DNA of 41,918 bases from CAYTES01 sp964436935 (GTDB lineage: Bacteria > Patescibacteriota > Gracilibacteria > UBA1369 > UBA12473), in the NCBI GenBank assembly GCA_964436935.1, contig CAYTES010000007.1, positions 1-41,918 of the forward strand, in the 5' to 3' direction. The notes under the pieces are model-generated. The model ran no database searches. It had not been told where the DNA came from and saw only the letters and a program-made list of their open reading frames with translations. Position numbers and translations under genes: made by a program. Shown one piece after another: positions 38,229 through 41,918 of this stretch (its first letter is position 1; every line of letters starts with the position of its first letter).

Positions 38229-39494
38229 ATGTTACTTTCCCTTGAAGACCAAATTGTTGAAGAACTCTTGAAGAGCCGACACGCCCTCATTTTGCCGTCG
38301 CGCCCTTCGGATGGGGATTCTTTGGGCAGCGCCTTGGCGTTATACACCGCACTCACCAAGCTGGGGAAAAAAGCCACGGTCATTTCCGCCGAACCGGTTC
38401 CCAAGGATTTGAAGTTTTTGCCCATGATTGATGTGATTGATGGTCAGTTTCAGACTGAAGGCAACTTCATGATCACCATCCATGCCAATGTGGCCGATGT
38501 GCGGCACGAAATCACTCCAGGGAAAGTGAACATCATTGTGGTTCCGGAAGCTGGACAAACGCTTGCCAAGGAAAATGTTTCGTTTCAGCCCGGGCTCGAT
38601 GATTACGATTTGATTGTGACGGTTGACACCGGCGGCACTGAACAGCTGGGCAGCTTTTATGAAAAACACAGCGATCTGTTTCGAAAAATCACCGCGATCA
38701 ACATCGACCATCATGCCAGCAATACGGGTTTTGGATCCATCAATTACGTCGACACCATGGCCTCCGCCACGACCGAAATGCTCGTCCCTATTCTTCAAAA
38801 AATGGAACTTCAAAGCGGAAAAAAACTGATGGATGAGGATCTCGCCACCCTTTTATTGGCCGGCATCATCACGGATACCGGAAGTTTTCAGCATTCCAAT
38901 ACGACGCATCGTGCTTTTATGGTGGCCGCCCAACTCCTCGATTGGGGCGCACGGCAACAGGAAATCATCAAGAATGTGTACAAAACCAAAAGTTTAGAAA
39001 CACTGCGTTTATGGGGTCAAGTGTTGTCTAAAATTCAGTTTGAACAGGAGCTTCATTTTGTGTGGTCCACGGTTTCACAGCAAGATTTAAAGGAAACCGG
39101 AGCGGAAATGGAAGACACCGGCTCCATCATTGATGAATTACTGAATAACGCACCGGGTGCCGAAGTGGTTGTGCTGTTGAAAGAAAAACAGCACGGATTA
39201 CTCTCCGGAAGCTTGCGAACCACCACCAATGCGGTGGATGCGAGTCAAATTGCGGGGCATTTTGGAGGCGGAGGGCACAAGCGAGCCGCGGGATTTCGTA
39301 TCAAAGGCGTTGATTTCCAATCCGGAGTTCAACAAGTTGCCCAGTACATTCGAGAGCTTCAGGCGAAACGACTGGGAGTGACGCTAGGCCATTTCGAAAC
39401 GAAACAAGAGGCGGGAATCCCTGCTGACGCTTGGCTGAAAATTCAAAATCCTTCCATGGCCGAAGGATCGGAATACTATCGATTTGAATCTTAA
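38229..39494 (+). CDS. DHH/DHHA1 phosphoesterase, NrnA-like (nanoRNase/pAp phosphatase)
   Basis: 421 aa. Family members degrade very short RNA oligonucleotides and dephosphorylate pAp, using Mn2+ in the cytoplasm. DHH motifs: RPSDGDSLGS (25-34), VDTGG (132-136), DHH (160-162) and TDTGSFQHSNT (215-225). The DHHA1 domain ends in GGGGHKRAAGF near 348. Odd: the usual His of the first motif (HxxPDxDA) is not at the expected place, where LPSRPSDGDS is seen. The other metal ligands are present. About 60 residues after the DHHA1 motif form an extra C-terminal tail. A c-di-NMP phosphodiesterase role is also possible. Confidence 0.85.
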   Translation: MLLSLEDQIVEELLKSRHALILPSRPSDGDSLGSALALYTALTKLGKKATVISAEPVPKDLKFLPMIDVIDGQFQTEGNFMITIHANVADVRHEITPGKVNIIVVPEAGQTLAKENVSFQPGLDDYDLIVTVDTGGTEQLGSFYEKHSDLFRKITAINIDHHASNTGFGSINYVDTMASATTEMLVPILQKMELQSGKKLMDEDLATLLLAGIITDTGSFQHSNTTHRAFMVAAQLLDWGARQQEIIKNVYKTKSLETLRLWGQVLSKIQFEQELHFVWSTVSQQDLKETGAEMEDTGSIIDELLNNAPGAEVVVLLKEKQHGLLSGSLRTTTNAVDASQIAGHFGGGGHKRAAGFRIKGVDFQSGVQQVAQYIRELQAKRLGVTLGHFETKQEAGIPADAWLKIQNPSMAEGSEYYRFES

Positions 39495-39504
39495 ACAGCT
39501 CCTA
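39494..39504 (+). repeat. AACAGCTCCTA motif, copy 4
   Basis: The 11-bp core covers the convergent junction between the nrnA-like stop (TAA 39492-39494) and the yebC stop (CTA on the plus strand at 39502-39504). Confidence 0.6.
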
Positions 39505-40257
39505 GGCGTGCAACTTCTCCAAAATTTCCTCCGAAATATCAAAATTACTCGATACTAGGGTTACATCCTCGTCTTCTTCCAACGCTTCCATCAAGCGAAC
39601 AATTTTTCCCGCTGTGGATTCATTGTCTATTTTCATTTGCTCCTTGGCATGAAAAATGAGTTCCGCTTTTTCAATTTTCATTCCCGCCTGTTCTAAATTA
39701 TGTTTGACGGTATTGAGATCTTGATAGGCAGTGATCACTTCGGTGACGTCACCGTTCAGCGTTAAATCGTCCGCACCAGATTCAATGACTGTCATTTCGA
39801 TAGTGTCCGCATCCATCCCCGCAGTATTCAAAAGGATCAGCCCTTTTCGTTCAAACATCCATCCCACACAACCGGCTTCTCCTAAACTTCCTCCATGTTT
39901 GGTGAAAATATTGCGAACATTGGAAACCGCGCGATTTTTATTGTCTGTGACCACATGCACATAGACCGCAACCCCACCCGGTCCATATCCTTCATAAACC
40001 ACTTCCGACAGCGTGCTTCCTTCTTTCAACTCTCCGGTTCCTCGTTTGATGGCGCGATCGATATTGGCATTGGGCAAATTATCCAGTTTGGCTCGATCAA
40101 TCGCTGCGCGAAGGGCCGGATTGGTATCGATATCGCCGCCGCCTTGTTGCGCCGCGAGCGCAATCATTTTGGCGTGTTGGGTGAAAATTTTACCGCGCTT
40201 GGCATCCGCTGCGCCTTTTTTATGCTTAATCGAGTGCCATTTGGAGTGTCCAGACAT
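39502..40257 (-). CDS. yebC: YebC/TACO1-family protein
   Basis: 251 aa from ATG 40257 (longer upstream frame is not conserved). The family helps ribosomes through polyproline or other stall sites, and some members were described as transcription regulators. The start MSGHSKWHSIKHKKGAADAKRGK is the family signature, followed by NPALRAAIDRAKLDNLPNANIDRAIKRG. The second domain has YEGYGPGGVAVYVHVVTDNKNR, and VRNIFTKHGGSLGEAGCVGWMFERKG is also typical. Length is normal. The Pro-rich segments in PilB, the giant protein and the 40369 product are possible clients, as an inference. Its promoter (TTGGCA-18-TATAAT) overlaps the divergent one. Confidence 0.96.
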   Translation of the reverse strand: MSGHSKWHSIKHKKGAADAKRGKIFTQHAKMIALAAQQGGGDIDTNPALRAAIDRAKLDNLPNANIDRAIKRGTGELKEGSTLSEVVYEGYGPGGVAVYVHVVTDNKNRAVSNVRNIFTKHGGSLGEAGCVGWMFERKGLILLNTAGMDADTIEMTVIESGADDLTLNGDVTEVITAYQDLNTVKHNLEQAGMKIEKAELIFHAKEQMKIDNESTAGKIVRLMEALEEDEDVTLVSSNFDISEEILEKLHA

Positions 40258-40299
40258 AATTTTAGTGTTTAGGAATCGAGTGGATTGCGTAGCAAAGCT

Positions 40300-40329
40300 A
40301 TTATAGCAAAGTTTGTTTTTAGGTGCCAA
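40300..40329 (-). promoter_or_regulatory. Promoter of yebC
   Basis: Minus strand: -35 TTGGCA (40324-40329), 18-bp spacer, -10 TATAAT (40300-40305). It interleaves with the divergent promoter for the gene at 40369. Confidence 0.6.
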
Positions 40330-40341
40330 ATAAGGTATAAT
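40313..40341 (+). promoter_or_regulatory. Promoter of the 40369 gene
   Basis: -35 TTGTTT (40313-40318), 17-bp spacer, -10 TATAAT (40336-40341). The leader is about 21 nt to the ATG at 40369. It overlaps the yebC promoter on the other strand, so the two may compete. Confidence 0.55.
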
Positions 40342-40368
40342 CAATAGATTAAAATAAAAAATAAAACT

Positions 40369-41918
40369 ATGTTTGAACAGATGAAGCCTCGTGTCGGTGC
40401 GGAGGTGGGCCGAATGCTCGAACGTTTGGAATTGAAATTGGATCGAGGAAAGGGCAATAAAACCGAAGCGCAAAAAGCATTGAGCGTGGTGGACGAAAGT
40501 ATTGTAAAAGCCAAAAAAAAATTGGAAGTGCAGTTTGATTTTGATGCGTCGGATCCCGAATCGATTGCTCGTATCACCAATGCCTGGAAGGCATGGGATA
40601 AACAGGGAGTGCTGGAAGGAGACGACTATAGGGCCCTTCGCGGGAAACTTCAGGGACTTGAGACGAAAGACGATTCCATTCAGCGGTTTGCGCGTCAGGT
40701 TTGGCGTACCGAAATGACCTCGTACTGTATTCAAAAACTTCAAGAAGCAAAGCGAGAAGACAAAGGGCAGGTGATGGAGAAAATAATGGCATCTCAAATC
40801 GTGAAAAAAAACGAAGATGATCCGAGAGAGGTGATTCAAGGTGCGATACATTTGGACTTAAAATTGGGAAAAGCCGATTTTCGAAAAATACTAAGTGAAA
40901 AGATGCAACGGTCCGAGCAGGAGGGAACCGTGGACTCGTTGACCGATTTTTACGAAAAAAAAGGATTGGGCGTTCAAAAAATTGAAGTGGTCACTGGCGG
41001 AGAGTTTTTAAGCGTTCCACTTGAGTTGTCCGGCGAGTTCCAATTTAAAAATTTGGTTTTGGATGGAAATTCAATTTATGGACAAATGAAAAATGGATGT
41101 CGCGGAAATTTTGTGAAAATTACATTAGAAAAAAAGCTTTCGATGGCGTACGTCGCAAGACCGCTTCCAGGGGCTTCAAGAGCTGAAGAGTCGATAAAGG
41201 GTGAGGTTTTAGTCACGCCGCCGGCTGCAGAAGTACCAGTATCAGCACCTTTACCGGTAGCGTCCGAATCGAAGTTAATCCCCGTTGAATCGAATAAACC
41301 GATAAGCGGTGAAATTTCGGCTACGCCAACGGGCTCGGCCGTTGAGCCGGTTTCAATGTCTGCTCTTGAACCTAAGGCCTCAGTTCCGCCTTCGGTACCC
41401 TCAACCGATAAATCTCCTACAGCAGAGGCCGCGCCGGTGAAAGATAAAAAAACGTTTGGGGTTGTGGATTTTTCAACGTTGAAATCCGATCCTGAACCAA
41501 TCAAAAAGGAAGAATCAACAGGTCTAACTACACCATCAAGCGAGCCAGAAGTGAGCGAAAAAACCGTGGAGACGGTCGATAGTTCTAAGTCAACGTCCAC
41601 TGCAGCTTCAGTACCAGCCTCGATGCCAGCAGCGAAACCAGAGGCACCTTTGTCCGCCGCAAAGCCGGAACCATTACCACGAAAGGAATCGGAGAAAGTT
41701 TCATCACCGCCCAGACTTGAGACGGAAACACCAGCAACCGTGTCTGCCCCCGAAGAAACTCTCGCACCAAGTTCAACACCTACCCCGCCACGGGCGGAAG
41801 CGGAGAAGGTTTCGTCCGTACCAGACCACGTTTCATCAACCGAAGAAACTCTCGCGCCACCATCAGGATCCGCCACAACCATAAAATCTACGCCTACGGC
41901 CGCGTCCTTGCCGATTCC
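40369..41918 (+). CDS. Pro/Ser/Glu/Ala-rich protein, partial at right edge
   Basis: Open frame of 516 codons from ATG 40369 with no stop before the window ends, so the C-terminus is missing. Residues 1-190 are helical and highly charged, with coiled-coil-like stretches (MFEQMKPRVGAEVGRMLERL and later). Residues about 190-270 have a beta-rich part (IEVVTGGEFLSVPLELSG). From about 275 on it is a long disordered tail of Pro, Ser, Thr, Ala, Glu and Val with a recurring EKVSS...EETLAP pattern (twice). No signal peptide and no recognised family. It is a cytoplasmic protein with a linker region that probably joins another domain beyond the edge. The long minus-strand frame here is its shadow. Confidence 0.85.
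   Translation, partial: MFEQMKPRVGAEVGRMLERLELKLDRGKGNKTEAQKALSVVDESIVKAKKKLEVQFDFDASDPESIARITNAWKAWDKQGVLEGDDYRALRGKLQGLETKDDSIQRFARQVWRTEMTSYCIQKLQEAKREDKGQVMEKIMASQIVKKNEDDPREVIQGAIHLDLKLGKADFRKILSEKMQRSEQEGTVDSLTDFYEKKGLGVQKIEVVTGGEFLSVPLELSGEFQFKNLVLDGNSIYGQMKNGCRGNFVKITLEKKLSMAYVARPLPGASRAEESIKGEVLVTPPAAEVPVSAPLPVASESKLIPVESNKPISGEISATPTGSAVEPVSMSALEPKASVPPSVPSTDKSPTAEAAPVKDKKTFGVVDFSTLKSDPEPIKKEESTGLTTPSSEPEVSEKTVETVDSSKSTSTAASVPASMPAAKPEAPLSAAKPEPLPRKESEKVSSPPRLETETPATVSAPEETLAPSSTPTPPRAEAEKVSSVPDHVSSTEETLAPPSGSATTIKSTPTAASLPI

Noticed and set aside
40258..40851. 198-residue extension of YebC
   Set aside because: It runs antisense through the 40369 gene; the conserved start MSGHSKWHS is at 40257.
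41076..41882. 268-codon minus-strand frame at the right edge (Ser/Gly/Val-rich)
   Set aside because: It is the mirror of the longer plus-strand gene from 40369, which has a promoter and coherent helical N-terminus.
1..41918. CRISPR arrays, tRNA or rRNA genes, insertion sequences, prophage
   Set aside because: No regularly spaced repeats of CRISPR type, no cloverleaf sequence, no transposase, integrase or phage structural gene was seen.

Overview
The window looks like a 42-kb scaffold piece from an uncultivated bacterium. The standard genetic code fits, since TGA is used as a stop. The reasons are a very large secreted S-layer-homology protein, a compact type IV pilus locus with divergent PilN/PilO-like proteins, many exported proteins of no known family, AT-rich sigma70-type promoters about 20 nt or less from start codons, and an almost complete lack of Shine-Dalgarno sequences. 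The style is that of the Candidate Phyla Radiation (Patescibacteria), perhaps Peregrinibacteria; the phylum is an inference, not shown by a marker tree. A run of 10 Ns (11690-11699) marks an assembly gap inside the largest gene.

Layout. 1-289 is non-coding and repeat-bearing. 290-19907 (minus) is a four-gene exported-protein operon: a ~5,470-residue surface protein gene is transcribed first, followed by three smaller secreted proteins of 208, 217 and 590 aa. Its promoter (TTGTTT-17-TATAAT) lies just before the ATG at 19907. 20243-21489 (minus) holds two paralogous GspG-like pilins. 21694-24820 (plus) holds a hypothetical protein, a GspH-like pseudopilin and a GT1-type glycosyltransferase. 24809-25972 (minus) is a putative lipoprotein. 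26277-31136 (minus) is a type IV pilus operon in the order pilN-like, pilO-like, pilB, pilC. 31342-31578 (plus) is a small protein. 31612-32178 (minus) is a hypothetical protein. 32303-33600 (minus) is the rplJ-rplL operon with an L10-leader RNA and a terminator. 33639-33887 (minus) is a small protein. 33986-37321 (plus) holds miaA, a mazG-like gene and recJ. 37245-38066 (minus) is a triple-repeat protein. 38229-39494 (plus) is a DHH/DHHA1 nrnA-like gene. 39502-40257 (minus) is yebC. From 40369 a Pro/Ser/Glu-rich protein runs off the right edge.

How the genes work together. The pilins, pseudopilin, PilB ATPase, PilC platform and PilN/PilO-like alignment proteins are most of a type IV pilus; PilM, the prepilin peptidase, a retraction ATPase and a secretin are not in this window. 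The giant SLH protein and its three exported followers probably form a cell-surface assembly. The right third is housekeeping: ribosomal stalk, tRNA modification, nucleotide sanitation, recombination and oligonucleotide turnover.

The most unusual signals are non-coding. Two homologous ~155-172 bp inverted-repeat elements (19977-20148 and 32733-32887) share internal blocks and conserved hairpins. A third 170-bp inverted repeat (26113-26282) has a related end. The 11-mer AACAGCTCCTA occurs four times, three of them at gene ends. A 19-bp GAGCGAGGAATG-type repeat occurs three times, and there is a heptamer tandem array at 2784-2825. Promoters and RNA structures were located by eye.
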